Shown in pieces: positions 8,933 through 14,808 of a stretch of 64,000 nt of DNA. Under the pieces are notes generated by a model. It was not told where the DNA came from and did not search any database. It saw nothing but the letters and a program-made list of their open reading frames with translations. Made by a program: the position numbers and the translations under genes. Source of the stretch: Pseudomonas sp. 21. GTDB taxonomy: Bacteria > Pseudomonadota > Gammaproteobacteria > Pseudomonadales > Pseudomonadaceae. The stretch's first letter is position 1; each line of letters starts with the position of its first letter. The stretch spans positions 807,597-871,596 of the forward strand of contig NZ_JYOA01000001.1 in the NCBI RefSeq assembly GCF_000955805.1. The letters run 5' to 3'.

Positions 8933-9428
8933 TGGCTTTTACCTCCTCCAGCCGACGCTCCATCGACTGCCGCGCGCCCGCCATGATGCCGAGGACGGCG
9001 CGGATGACGTTGGCACCGTGGAACTCCAGATCGACAACCTCGTGGGGCTCCCATTTGTTGTCGTCGGCGCCCTTCTGCAGGCTGGCCACGAACTCACCTT
9101 CACGCTGCAGCAACTCGCCGACAGCCTTGAGCGCTGAGCCCGTAGCCTCGACAGCCTCCGGTCGATACCAGACCGCCCCAGCCGGGCGCATCAGCGCATC
9201 GAGCAGACGCGAATCCTTGGTGAGGCGGATGATCTCTTCGAGCTCATCCGGCGTCGGCCACCGGCGCTCCTCGTCAAGCTTGAGTTTCTTCTGGAGGTCC
9301 TCATAGGGGAGAACCATTTCATGGGCAAGGGAAGTAAGCCCTCCCTTGTAGTCGCGCCCTGCGCGGTACAGCGCCTGGCGGAGATCGAAAACCGGACCGG
9401 CGTCCGGCAGCAGGTCTTTGCGGCTCAT
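8925..9428 (-). CDS. Phage regulatory protein, CII family
   Basis: A 167-residue protein of the phage regulatory CII family (Phage_CP76 type). The N-terminal half has a helix-turn-helix region, LTSLAHEMVLPYEDLQKKLK, followed by RRWPTPDELEEIIRLT, which is typical for this group. The C-terminal half, with QKGADDN and FHGANVIRAVLG, is helical. It is the next gene after cro on the early transcript but is separated from it by 428 bases of structured leader, as in lambda where nutR lies between cro and cII. It probably acts in the lysis-lysogeny decision or activates replication genes. Confidence 0.8.
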   Translation of the reverse strand: MSRKDLLPDAGPVFDLRQALYRAGRDYKGGLTSLAHEMVLPYEDLQKKLKLDEERRWPTPDELEEIIRLTKDSRLLDALMRPAGAVWYRPEAVEATGSALKAVGELLQREGEFVASLQKGADDNKWEPHEVVDLEFHGANVIRAVLGIMAGARQSMERRLEEVKANG

Positions 9429-9856
9429 AATGTTAGGAACCCCCAGCGGCCGGTTCGCAGCGGGTCTCCCCGCTCCGTCGCCGAACCGCTTGTGTGCTGT
9501 GCTTCCTACACCAAACCGGCAAAGTCAGAGATTGCCGGTCTGGCACCTATCGCATCAGGGGTCAGAGATCCTGATGCGTCTGTACCGAAAGTCGCCAGTT
9601 AACGACATAGCCAGGACGGAAGGTATTCCCCTACTATTCCGGCTACGGCGTCTCGATGCCTCCTCACAAGTGCTGTGCGGGCATCGAGCGTCGTTGCCAA
9701 CCGAGGTGTCAGAGTCTCGATTGGCGCCGCCAGGAGGGGGTGTCAGAGTCCCTTTCTGGCGGAGATGCGGCTTGAGCTCTTCCCATGTGCTGGGGGTCCA
9801 TGCCGTATCACCCCGCCGGCGCGGGGTGTCAGAGTCCCGCGCCGGCACCCTTCGAA
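9429..9856 (-). promoter_or_regulatory. Structured untranslated leader with five GTCAGAG-loop hairpins
   Basis: No convincing gene lies between cro and the CII-like gene. On the plus strand there are five hairpins: 9511-9543 (loop AGTCAGAGA, 12-base stem with one mismatch), 9551-9578 (loop GGTCAGAGAT, 9-base stem), 9696-9725 (loop GTGTCAGAGT, 10 with one mismatch), 9727-9762 (same loop, 13 with two G-U pairs) and 9815-9846 (same loop, 11 perfect). The stems have unrelated sequences. In the sense minus-strand RNA the loops read ACUCUGACAC or a close variant. Two further hairpins lack the motif: 9652-9688 (9-base outer stem) and 9451-9488, which carries a GAGA tetraloop and precedes cII. Confidence 0.85.
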
Positions 9857-10093
9857 CTAGGCCACCTTCTTAGCGGCGATGCCTTGTTCCGTGATTCCGA
9901 AATGCTCGAGCACATCAGCGAGAGAAACCTTCCCCTCACTCTCACGCACCAAAGCCTTGATCAGCGTGACGCTTGGATCCTTGCTCGCGTACTTCACATG
10001 GAGCAGCAAGTAGTTCAACGCAATGCCACAGCGCCCCGCATATGCAGCAGCACCCTCAGCATCCTGCTTTTCAATGTATTCACGCAGTTTCAT
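9857..10093 (-). CDS. Cro-like repressor
   Basis: A 78-residue helix-turn-helix protein, MKLREYIEKQDAEGAAAYAG, with recognition-helix region RCGIALNYLLLHVKYASKDPS and a C-terminal VSLADVLEHFGI, as in Cro/YdaS-type phage repressors. The ATG at 10093 is chosen over an upstream TTG because GAGGG lies seven bases before it. It is divergent from the C1 repressor across a 100-base region with two operators, so it should bind the same TTAACC-N5-GGTTAA sites and shut off C1 synthesis. Confidence 0.8.
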   Translation of the reverse strand: MKLREYIEKQDAEGAAAYAGRCGIALNYLLLHVKYASKDPSVTLIKALVRESEGKVSLADVLEHFGITEQGIAAKKVA

Positions 10094-10117
10094 GTGCAAG
10101 CCCTCGGGCCGATTTCA

Positions 10118-10134
10118 TTAACCCAAAGGGTTAA
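10118..10134. promoter_or_regulatory. Immunity operator TTAACC-N5-GGTTAA, right region, site 1
   Basis: Perfect palindrome TTAACCCAAAGGGTTAA between cro and c1, 25 bases upstream of the cro start. The same half sites recur at 10159, 10894 and 10927. Binding by C1 and Cro is inferred from position. Confidence 0.85.
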
Positions 10135-10158
10135 ATGTACCTGTCACCAGCAAGGATA

Positions 10159-10175
10159 TTCACCTTTAAGGTTAA
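10159..10175. promoter_or_regulatory. Immunity operator, right region, site 2
   Basis: TTCACCTTTAAGGTTAA matches the 17-base operator with one mismatch in the left half. Its centre is 41 bases from site 1 and it lies 19 bases upstream of the c1 start, fitting autoregulation of c1. Confidence 0.75.
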
Positions 10176-10193
10176 GAGCAAGACACTTCAAGG

Positions 10194-10841
10194 ATGAAAA
10201 TTTCAAACACTCGATTATCGAATCTCCGCAGGCTGATGACTGAACGGAAGCTGCGCGGAACAGATTTGGCCCAGCTGCTCGGCAAGTCTGATGCCCAGGT
10301 GAGCGCATTTGCCGGCAAGACTCCGAGAAAAGGGATCGGTGATCAGATCGCGCGCGAGATAGAGCAGGTTCTTGATTTACCTACAGGCTATTTAGACGTC
10401 CCCGTAACTGTTGACGAGCAAGGGAACGCAGTAGTACTCGGCACTACAGGGAGAAAACTGCCAGTGATTGGCTCTGTTGCAGCAGGGGTTTGGTGCGAGG
10501 CCATCGACCTTTTCCAGCCAGGCGACGCGGAAGAATGGATTGAAGCACCCGGCCCAGTGGGACCTCACGCTTTCATCCTCCGCATCGATGGCTTCAGCAT
10601 GATTCCCAAGTTCCAAGAAGGCGACAAGGTTGTCATAGACCCTGACCTAGACGCTCAGCCAGGACACTTTGTGGTGGCAAAGCGGGCGCATGACAAGGCT
10701 GTCACATTCAAGCAACTGCGAAAGGAAGGCGAAGAGTTCTACCTCTACGCCCTCAATCCAGATTGGCCAGAGCGGATCATCCGGCTCACCGAAGAATGGC
10801 ACCTGTGTGGCCGAGCCAGGTGGAAAATTACCGATCTTTAA
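10194..10841 (+). CDS. C1-type prophage repressor with S24 peptidase domain
   Basis: A 215-residue LexA/CI-like repressor that maintains lysogeny. Residues 1-68 form an XRE helix-turn-helix (LRRLMTERKLRGTDLAQLLG). Residues 88-215 are an S24 self-cleavage domain with the cleavage site Ala97-Gly98 in SVAAGVW, catalytic Ser135 in DGFSMIP and catalytic Lys173 in VTFKQL. RecA-stimulated cleavage after DNA damage should therefore induce the phage. The ribosome-binding sequence AAGG is directly next to the ATG, which suggests weak translation. Two operators precede the gene and a strong terminator follows. Confidence 0.93.
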   Translation: MKISNTRLSNLRRLMTERKLRGTDLAQLLGKSDAQVSAFAGKTPRKGIGDQIAREIEQVLDLPTGYLDVPVTVDEQGNAVVLGTTGRKLPVIGSVAAGVWCEAIDLFQPGDAEEWIEAPGPVGPHAFILRIDGFSMIPKFQEGDKVVIDPDLDAQPGHFVVAKRAHDKAVTFKQLRKEGEEFYLYALNPDWPERIIRLTEEWHLCGRARWKITDL

Positions 10842-10851
10842 CCCTTCCCCC

Positions 10852-10876
10852 AAGCCCGCCTCTCGCGGGCTTTTTT
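10852..10876 (+). terminator. Rho-independent terminator of c1
   Basis: Arms AAGCCCGC and GCGGGCTT with loop CTCTC, followed by TTTTTT at 10871-10876. It separates c1 from the left-type early promoter that starts 40 bases further on. Confidence 0.9.
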
Positions 10877-10893
10877 ACGCCCCGGCATCATTT

Positions 10894-10910
10894 TTAACCA
10901 TAAAGGTTAA
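10894..10910. promoter_or_regulatory. Immunity operator, left region, site 1
   Basis: TTAACCATAAAGGTTAA, a perfect inverted repeat of TTAACC with a 5-base spacer, 9 bases upstream of the -35 box of the rightward early promoter. Confidence 0.85.
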
Positions 10911-10918
10911 TTTCAATC

Positions 10919-10946
10919 TTGACTACTTAACCGCAAGGGTTAATAT
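10919..10946 (+). promoter_or_regulatory. Early promoter (pL-like) of the rightward operon
   Basis: -35 TTGACT at 10919-10924 and -10 TAATAT at 10941-10946, spacing 16. The operator at 10927-10943 covers the spacer and part of the -10 box, so repressor binding would block RNA polymerase. Predicted start of transcription is near 10953, at the foot of a CUCUGAC-loop hairpin. Confidence 0.82.
10927..10943. promoter_or_regulatory. Immunity operator, left region, site 2
   Basis: TTAACCGCAAGGGTTAA, perfect half sites with 5-base spacer, overlapping the promoter spacer and -10 element; centre 33 bases from the neighbouring site. Confidence 0.85.
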
Positions 10947-10950
10947 CAGC

Positions 10951-10982
10951 CTCGTACCCACCTCTGACCCCTGGAGTACGAG
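10951..10982 (+). promoter_or_regulatory. CUCUGAC-loop hairpin at the 5' end of the early transcript
   Basis: Arms CTCGTAC and GTACGAG, extended by CCA/TGG across one bulged A, enclose the loop CCTCTGACCCC. It lies just after the predicted transcription start. The right arm contains GGAG, the only ribosome-binding sequence before the ATG at 10985, so the structure could also gate translation. Confidence 0.75.
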
Positions 10983-10984
10983 AC

Positions 10985-11194
10985 ATGCAATCAGCACAGC
11001 ACATGACCAAAGCCCGCTGCCAGGTGTATCTGCACCCGGCAGCGGCCACCAGCCCCGCCGCTGTTGAGGCCATTCAGGCCCAAACCGGCCTTCTGGTGAT
11101 CGTTGGCACCTCCCAGCGCGCCTGCCTGACCCAGCCGCGCCCTGTCGCCCCCAGCACGGAGGCCGACAGCGGCCCGTGGGGAGGTGCCGCGTGA
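10985..11194 (+). CDS. Small phage protein, first gene of rightward early operon
   Basis: A 69-residue protein (MQSAQHMTKARCQVYLHPAA...) with no family I recognise. It is Ala, Thr and Gln rich and has no clear motif. It occupies the position of lambda N, the first gene after the pL-type promoter, but it is not arginine rich, so it does not look like an N protein. The ATG at 10985 has GGAG eight bases before it, inside a hairpin; an internal ATG at 11003 shares the context CACAGCACATG with later genes of the operon but lacks a ribosome-binding sequence. Its stop overlaps the next start (GTGA). Confidence 0.6.
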   Translation: MQSAQHMTKARCQVYLHPAAATSPAAVEAIQAQTGLLVIVGTSQRACLTQPRPVAPSTEADSGPWGGAA

Positions 11195-11706
11195 ACGACT
11201 TCACCATCTCCCTCGCCACGCACGAACTGCTCCACCACATGATCCAGGTGGGCGGCTTGGCAGTCTGCAAACTGGAACGGGAGGCCTCCGCCATCACCGC
11301 AAACTTCGAGGTCCTGCTCGAAGGCGATACCACTCGCGTCAAGGTCCTGATCGGCGACTACAACGGCGAGATCAACCTGGTGAGCGGCTTCCCGTCCAAC
11401 CACATCAAGCTGCGCAACTTCCTCGAAGACATCGCCAATGGCCGAGTCGAATCCGGCCGCCCGCGCGATCCACTCCCCTCCGCACTGGCCATGACCAGCG
11501 AAGACCACGCGAAGATCGAATCGGTGATCGCATGCGGCGGGTACAGGAAGCTGGCCACAGGTCACGTCATCACCGTGCATCGGCGGCCGTCCGGCGGAAC
11601 AGCAATGGTTGTTTCGGAACATAGCGAGTCGCTCCTCGTTTCCGGATCAGTGAACGACCTGTTGTTGGCAGTGGTCGAGCACGTCGAAAGCCATCTCGAA
11701 GCCTGA
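11191..11706 (+). CDS. Hypothetical phage protein, 171 residues
   Basis: No recognised family. It begins at GTG 11191, overlapping the previous stop, with GGGAGG six bases before; an ATG at 11176 is also in frame but lies within the preceding gene. The protein opens VNDFTISLATHELLHHMIQVGG and looks like a compact alpha/beta protein, with beta-strand-like segments such as VLLEGDTTRVKVLIGD and no membrane segment. It is translationally coupled to its neighbours in the early operon. Ordinary composition for this phage. Confidence 0.65.
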   Translation: MNDFTISLATHELLHHMIQVGGLAVCKLEREASAITANFEVLLEGDTTRVKVLIGDYNGEINLVSGFPSNHIKLRNFLEDIANGRVESGRPRDPLPSALAMTSEDHAKIESVIACGGYRKLATGHVITVHRRPSGGTAMVVSEHSESLLVSGSVNDLLLAVVEHVESHLEA

Positions 11707-11716
11707 GGTCCGAGCC

Positions 11717-12001
11717 ATGAATCGGACCATTCGTGAGGCAGCAGCCGTCCTCGGCCAAGGTGAGCGAGCACTGCGCGACCGCCTGCGGGCTGACAAGGTG
11801 CTGAATCAGGACGGCACGCTCGCCGCCCAGCACATCGGCAAAGGCCATCTGTTCATGGATCCACGCGCGACCTGGAACAAGCAGACCGGCCGCTACCGCC
11901 ATTACAGCGTGGTGATGGTCACCGAGGCCGGTATCGACTGGCTGGCCAAGCGCCTCGGCATCTCGATCACCGTTACTCCGCACAAGGATCACGTGGCATG
12001 A
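11717..12001 (+). CDS. Phage antirepressor-type protein, KilAC (ANT) domain
   Basis: A 94-residue protein whose pattern fits the C-terminal ANT/KilAC domain of phage antirepressors: REAAAVLGQGERALRDRLRADKVLN, a middle part ending in RYRHYSVVMVTEAGIDWLAKRLG. Such domains bind DNA or repressors and help prophage induction. It has no separate N-terminal domain (Rha, BRO or AntA), so it is a stand-alone ANT protein. It follows the previous gene by ten bases and overlaps the next one (ATGA). Confidence 0.75.
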   Translation: MNRTIREAAAVLGQGERALRDRLRADKVLNQDGTLAAQHIGKGHLFMDPRATWNKQTGRYRHYSVVMVTEAGIDWLAKRLGISITVTPHKDHVA

Positions 12002-12363
12002 GCGCATCGAACCCCATCACCGACGCAGTGGGTGCGCTCCGCCTGGTCGGCATGCACTTCACCGCGCCTACCGCCTACCCGGCCGACGCCCTTCAGGACG
12101 CCGCCGCAGAGTGCATCGAGCGCCTGTCCGCCATCCCGCAGGCTTCCATCGACCTGGGCGTGCTGTACGCCAAGCTGTTCGCCATCACCCCGCGCGGCTG
12201 GCTCCCGCACGTCACGCTGACCACGGACAAGGACCGTCCCTACGGCGCCGTGGTCACCGATGAAGCTGGCAACGTCGCCGCCCGCGACACCGGCAAGACC
12301 ATCGAAGGGCTGGTCGCACTGATCCGGGCACGGCTCCCGGCGGGGCGCGGGGAGGCGCCGTGA
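11998..12363 (+). CDS. Hypothetical phage protein, 121 residues
   Basis: No recognised family. The protein has a helical N-terminal half (DALQDAAAECIERLSAIPQAS) and a C-terminal region with HVTLTTDKDRPYGAVVTDEAGN that looks like a beta hairpin, then a final helix TIEGLVALIRARL. No signal peptide or membrane segment. It is coupled to both neighbours by 4-base overlaps, so it belongs to the early operon. Confidence 0.6.
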   Translation: MSASNPITDAVGALRLVGMHFTAPTAYPADALQDAAAECIERLSAIPQASIDLGVLYAKLFAITPRGWLPHVTLTTDKDRPYGAVVTDEAGNVAARDTGKTIEGLVALIRARLPAGRGEAP

Positions 12364-12596
12364 CCACCATCGAGCAACTGTTCAAGCAGTGGGGCACCGC
12401 CACGCTGACGCTGGAGCAGGTCCGCGCGACCTACTTCCCGCACATCAAGACCGAGAAGCGCCTGCGCGCACTGATCAAGAGCCGCGAGGTGACCCTCACC
12501 ACCCGCACGCTCACCACGTCCCGCCGGGAAAAGCCGGTGGTGTACCTGCAGGACCTGGCCGAGTTCCTCGACGCCCAGTCCACGCAGGCAGCCTGA
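12360..12596 (+). CDS. PrtN-like pyocin activator family protein
   Basis: A 78-residue protein similar in pattern to PrtN, the P. aeruginosa activator of pyocin genes: TLEQVRATYFPHIKTEKRLRALIKSR, then PVVYLQDLAEFLDAQ. PrtN-family proteins in phages are small DNA-binding proteins whose own regulon is mostly unknown. Start is GTG at 12360, overlapping the previous stop. Activation of host pyocin or of phage genes is possible but not shown by the sequence. Confidence 0.72.
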   Translation: MTTIEQLFKQWGTATLTLEQVRATYFPHIKTEKRLRALIKSREVTLTTRTLTTSRREKPVVYLQDLAEFLDAQSTQAA

Positions 12597-12747
12597 AGCA
12601 AAGCGCCCCAGCGCACCTGGGTGGATCAGCAGGAGGAGTGGCAGCCATGTAACCGCAGCAACGGAGCAGGACGGCACACCCGGACCGCGCTCGAATCGCT
12701 CACATAAGGCGGCTTGTGATGAGCAGGAGGGCCCGCCATCGGGCCTT

Positions 12748-12780
12748 CCCCATAGCCCTCTCGACGGGAGGGTTATGGGG
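12748..12780 (+). promoter_or_regulatory. 13-base-pair hairpin in the 213-base gap before the next gene
   Basis: Arms CCCCATAGCCCTC and GAGGGTTATGGGG (one G-U pair) enclose TCGACGG. The closing bases with the loop read CTCTCGACGG, one base off the CUCUGAC loop motif found elsewhere in the operon, so this may be a degenerate copy. The rest of 12597-12809 contains a second hairpin, GGCCCG-CCAT-CGGGCC, and no gene that I can support. Confidence 0.5.
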
Positions 12781-12809
12781 AACCAACAACAACCACTGAG
12801 GCACAGCAC

Positions 12810-13151
12810 ATGAAGAAGACTGATGTGGCCGACTTCCTCGGCTCACTGAATGCCGGCGTGTTCGCCAACCAAATCGGGGCAGCACTCTCGGACGTCGGGT
12901 CCGGCGTCGTCGAGTTTGGCAAGAAAGGCAAGGTCACCATCACCCTGGAGATGAGCCGGGTCGGCGAATCCAACCAGGTGAACATCAGCCACCGGCTCGA
13001 CTACAAGGTGCCGACCAAGCGCGGCAGCCGCAGCGAAGACACGGCGCTCGACACGCCGATGTACGTCACCCCGGAAGGCCTGGAGCTGTTCCAGACCAAC
13101 CCCACCGCCCAGCTCTTCAAGGAGAGCGAAACCCCCGTCCACCCGCGGTAA
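12810..13151 (+). CDS. Hypothetical phage protein, 113 residues
   Basis: No recognised family. The sequence, MKKTDVADFLGSLNAGVFANQ followed by GVVEFGKKGKVTITLEMSRV and VNISHRLDYKVPTKRG, suggests a small mostly-beta protein; it is commonly seen directly upstream of DUF2303 genes in Pseudomonas phages, as here. ATG is preceded by GAGG and the context CACAGCACATG that is shared with the next two genes downstream. Function unknown; the pairing with DUF2303 suggests a joint role. Confidence 0.65.
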   Translation: MKKTDVADFLGSLNAGVFANQIGAALSDVGSGVVEFGKKGKVTITLEMSRVGESNQVNISHRLDYKVPTKRGSRSEDTALDTPMYVTPEGLELFQTNPTAQLFKESETPVHPR

Positions 13152-13167
13152 CTCTGACCTCAACCGC
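13145..13167 (+). promoter_or_regulatory. Short hairpin with AACTCTGACC loop
   Basis: Arms GCGGT and ACCGC flank AACTCTGACCTCA. The stem has only five pairs and covers the stop codon of the upstream gene, so it is the weakest member of the CUCUGAC group; listed because core sequence, orientation and intergenic position agree with the others. Confidence 0.4.
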
Positions 13168-13190
13168 ACCTCAACCAAGGAACACAGCAC

Positions 13191-14003
13191 ATGAAAGAAG
13201 CTCTGCAACTGCTACTGGCCAACGCCGTCGCTGCCGCCAGTGTCCGCATCGAGGGCACCACCGGGGCCTTCGCCGTTGTACCGGAAGGCTACAAGCTCCA
13301 GAGCATGGAGAAGCTCCACGCCAACCGCGACCGCTTCCGCGGCGCCCTGAGCACCTCCTCGCTGGCCGACTTCGTCACCTACGTGAAGGACCGCGCGGAC
13401 CAAGCCACTCACGGCTTCGTCGACAAGGACAACATGACCTGCCGCGTGATCTTCAACCTGGGCGACTCGGCACTGGCTGGCCACGCCGATGACATCGCCA
13501 CGCTGCGCCTTGAGCCGACAGCCGCCTATGCCGCACTCCAACGCATCGCCGGCAAGACCCTGTCGCAGAAGGACTTGGCCGAGTGGATGGAGGACTGGCG
13601 CGACTTCCTGGAGGCCGTCACCCCGTCTGACGAGTCGATGCCCATCGCCCAGGCCATCGCCGCGGTGCGCAACATCACCATCAAGGCGACCTCCGAGCGC
13701 AACAACGTCGAAGGCAACTTCAACGCCGCCCGCAGCGCCATGGACAGGATCGAGGCCGACAGCCAGGACACCCTGCCGGGCTCGCTGATCTTCTCCTGCG
13801 CGCCGTTCGAGGGTCTGCCGCTGCGCAACTTCGTCCTGCGCCTGTCGGTGCTGACCGGCAACGACAAGCCGGTGCTGAAGCCGCGCTGGGTGGCCGAGGA
13901 GCAGGGCTGCGAAGAGATCGCGCAGGAGTTCAAGGACCTGCTCGCGGCTGACATCGCCGACGCCACCACTCTGACCATCGGCACTTTCGAGCTGGGCGCC
14001 TAA
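13191..14003 (+). CDS. DUF2303 family phage protein
   Basis: A 270-residue protein of the DUF2303 family, common in temperate phages of Proteobacteria and of unknown function. Family traits visible are ALSTSSLADFVTYVKDRAD near residue 50, MTCRVIFNLGD, and the central TLSQKDLAEWMEDWRDFLE. Length is typical. No signal peptide, no membrane segment, no catalytic motif known to me. It is preceded by AAGG and CACAGCACATG and follows the 113-residue gene with a 39-base gap containing a small hairpin. Confidence 0.85.
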   Translation: MKEALQLLLANAVAAASVRIEGTTGAFAVVPEGYKLQSMEKLHANRDRFRGALSTSSLADFVTYVKDRADQATHGFVDKDNMTCRVIFNLGDSALAGHADDIATLRLEPTAAYAALQRIAGKTLSQKDLAEWMEDWRDFLEAVTPSDESMPIAQAIAAVRNITIKATSERNNVEGNFNAARSAMDRIEADSQDTLPGSLIFSCAPFEGLPLRNFVLRLSVLTGNDKPVLKPRWVAEEQGCEEIAQEFKDLLAADIADATTLTIGTFELGA

Positions 14004-14022
14004 CAGCTTCCAACTGCAACAC

Positions 14023-14060
14023 CCCGCCGCCGGACTCTGACAGCTATTCCCGGCGGCGGG
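14023..14060 (+). promoter_or_regulatory. CUCUGAC-loop hairpin, perfect 11-base stem
   Basis: Arms CCCGCCGCCGG (14023-14033) and CCGGCGGCGGG (14050-14060) enclose the 16-base loop ACTCTGACAGCTATTC. The loop begins with the same ACTCTGACA that is found in the cro-cII leader, again in the sense strand. It is followed by GAGG and the start of the next gene. Confidence 0.75.
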
Positions 14061-14080
14061 CTCTACAGAGGACACAGCAC

Positions 14081-14581
14081 ATGCAAGCCATCAACAGCTA
14101 CGGACTGATCATCGTCCTGCTTCTCGCCTCCATCATCCAGGTCTTCAGCGGCTGGATCATCTCCCTGCGCTCCGAAGCCAAGGGCTACGACAAAGGTTAC
14201 GACGACGCCAAGCGCGGGAACGCGCCGCACATCGAGGCCCTGCACGAGGACCTGGCGCTGCTCCGCAGCCGCCTGCGCCTGGCAGAAGCGGAGCACACCA
14301 AGGACCGCGAGAACCTGATGCAGGACTGCGATAAGCGGATCGCTCACTACTCCCGCCAGGCTAACCCCTTCACGGAAGAGGACGCGGCCGGGCTGATGAA
14401 GACCGCAGGCCAACTACGCCGCGCCAATGAGTTGTTCGAGCACCTGGGCGCAACGACGGAGGCTGATTACGCCTTCTCCGCCAGCAACCACGCCACGGTC
14501 ATGGCCGGGCGCATCCGGGAAGCCATTGCCGCAGCCAACGAAGGCGCACCGTCTGTTCAGCCGGAAGGAGCCGCAGCATGA
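14081..14581 (+). CDS. Phage membrane-anchored coiled-coil protein
   Basis: A 166-residue protein with one N-terminal membrane segment (YGLIIVLLLASIIQVFSGWI, residues 7-26) followed by a charged helical region, about residues 45-95, with heptad-like ALHEDLALLRSRLRLAEAEH. The C-terminal part is Ala-rich. No family recognised. Topology suggests a cytoplasmic coiled coil held at the inner membrane, as in some superinfection exclusion proteins, but that is speculation. ATG follows GAGG with the CACAGCACATG context; the stop overlaps the next start. Confidence 0.6.
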   Translation: MQAINSYGLIIVLLLASIIQVFSGWIISLRSEAKGYDKGYDDAKRGNAPHIEALHEDLALLRSRLRLAEAEHTKDRENLMQDCDKRIAHYSRQANPFTEEDAAGLMKTAGQLRRANELFEHLGATTEADYAFSASNHATVMAGRIREAIAAANEGAPSVQPEGAAA

Positions 14582-14808
14582 GAAGCGTCCTTGTTCACGG
14601 CCCGCAGATGTGCGGTAAGACCCGCAACCGCGATGCCATTGCCGCCGCCTACGGCCTGGCGAACATTCTGGACGACTGGCAGCCGGGCCAGCGCGTCCCG
14701 CAGGCCGACACGCTGATCCTCACGAATGCACCGCGCAGCCAGTTCGACCGGCTCCCAACCAGCATTGCGGTCGTCCCCTACCACAAGGCAAAAGGAGCGC
14801 AGGCATGA
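14578..14808 (+). CDS. Small phage P-loop protein, 76 residues
   Basis: A very short protein with a Walker A motif near the N terminus, VHGPQMCGKTRNRD (residues 6-19; GxxxxGKT), and a hydrophobic strand DTLILTN that could serve as Walker B with no clear acidic end. It resembles the first third of a nucleotide kinase or ATPase, so it could be a minimal nucleotide-binding protein. It overlaps both neighbours by 4 bases, and lies before a nucleotide phosphohydrolase and a DNA methyltransferase, which would fit nucleotide metabolism. Function unproven. Confidence 0.6.
   Translation: MRSVLVHGPQMCGKTRNRDAIAAAYGLANILDDWQPGQRVPQADTLILTNAPRSQFDRLPTSIAVVPYHKAKGAQA

Noticed and set aside
9511..9846. 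CRISPR array
   Set aside because: The repeated part is only ten bases inside inverted repeats of varying sequence and irregular spacing, without constant-length spacers or cas genes.
9555..9848. 97-codon minus-strand frame through the hairpin array (Arg-rich, repeated RDSDT)
   Set aside because: It starts with GTG inside a hairpin, with AAGG directly against the start, and its repeated residues come only from the hairpin repeats. The strict pairing of the stems is better explained as RNA structure. An Arg-rich product is noted in case an N-like protein is sought.
13967..13982. CTCTGAC inside the DUF2303 gene as another hairpin
   Set aside because: Only a five-pair stem with a 17-base loop is possible and the bases encode conserved protein, so it is not counted.
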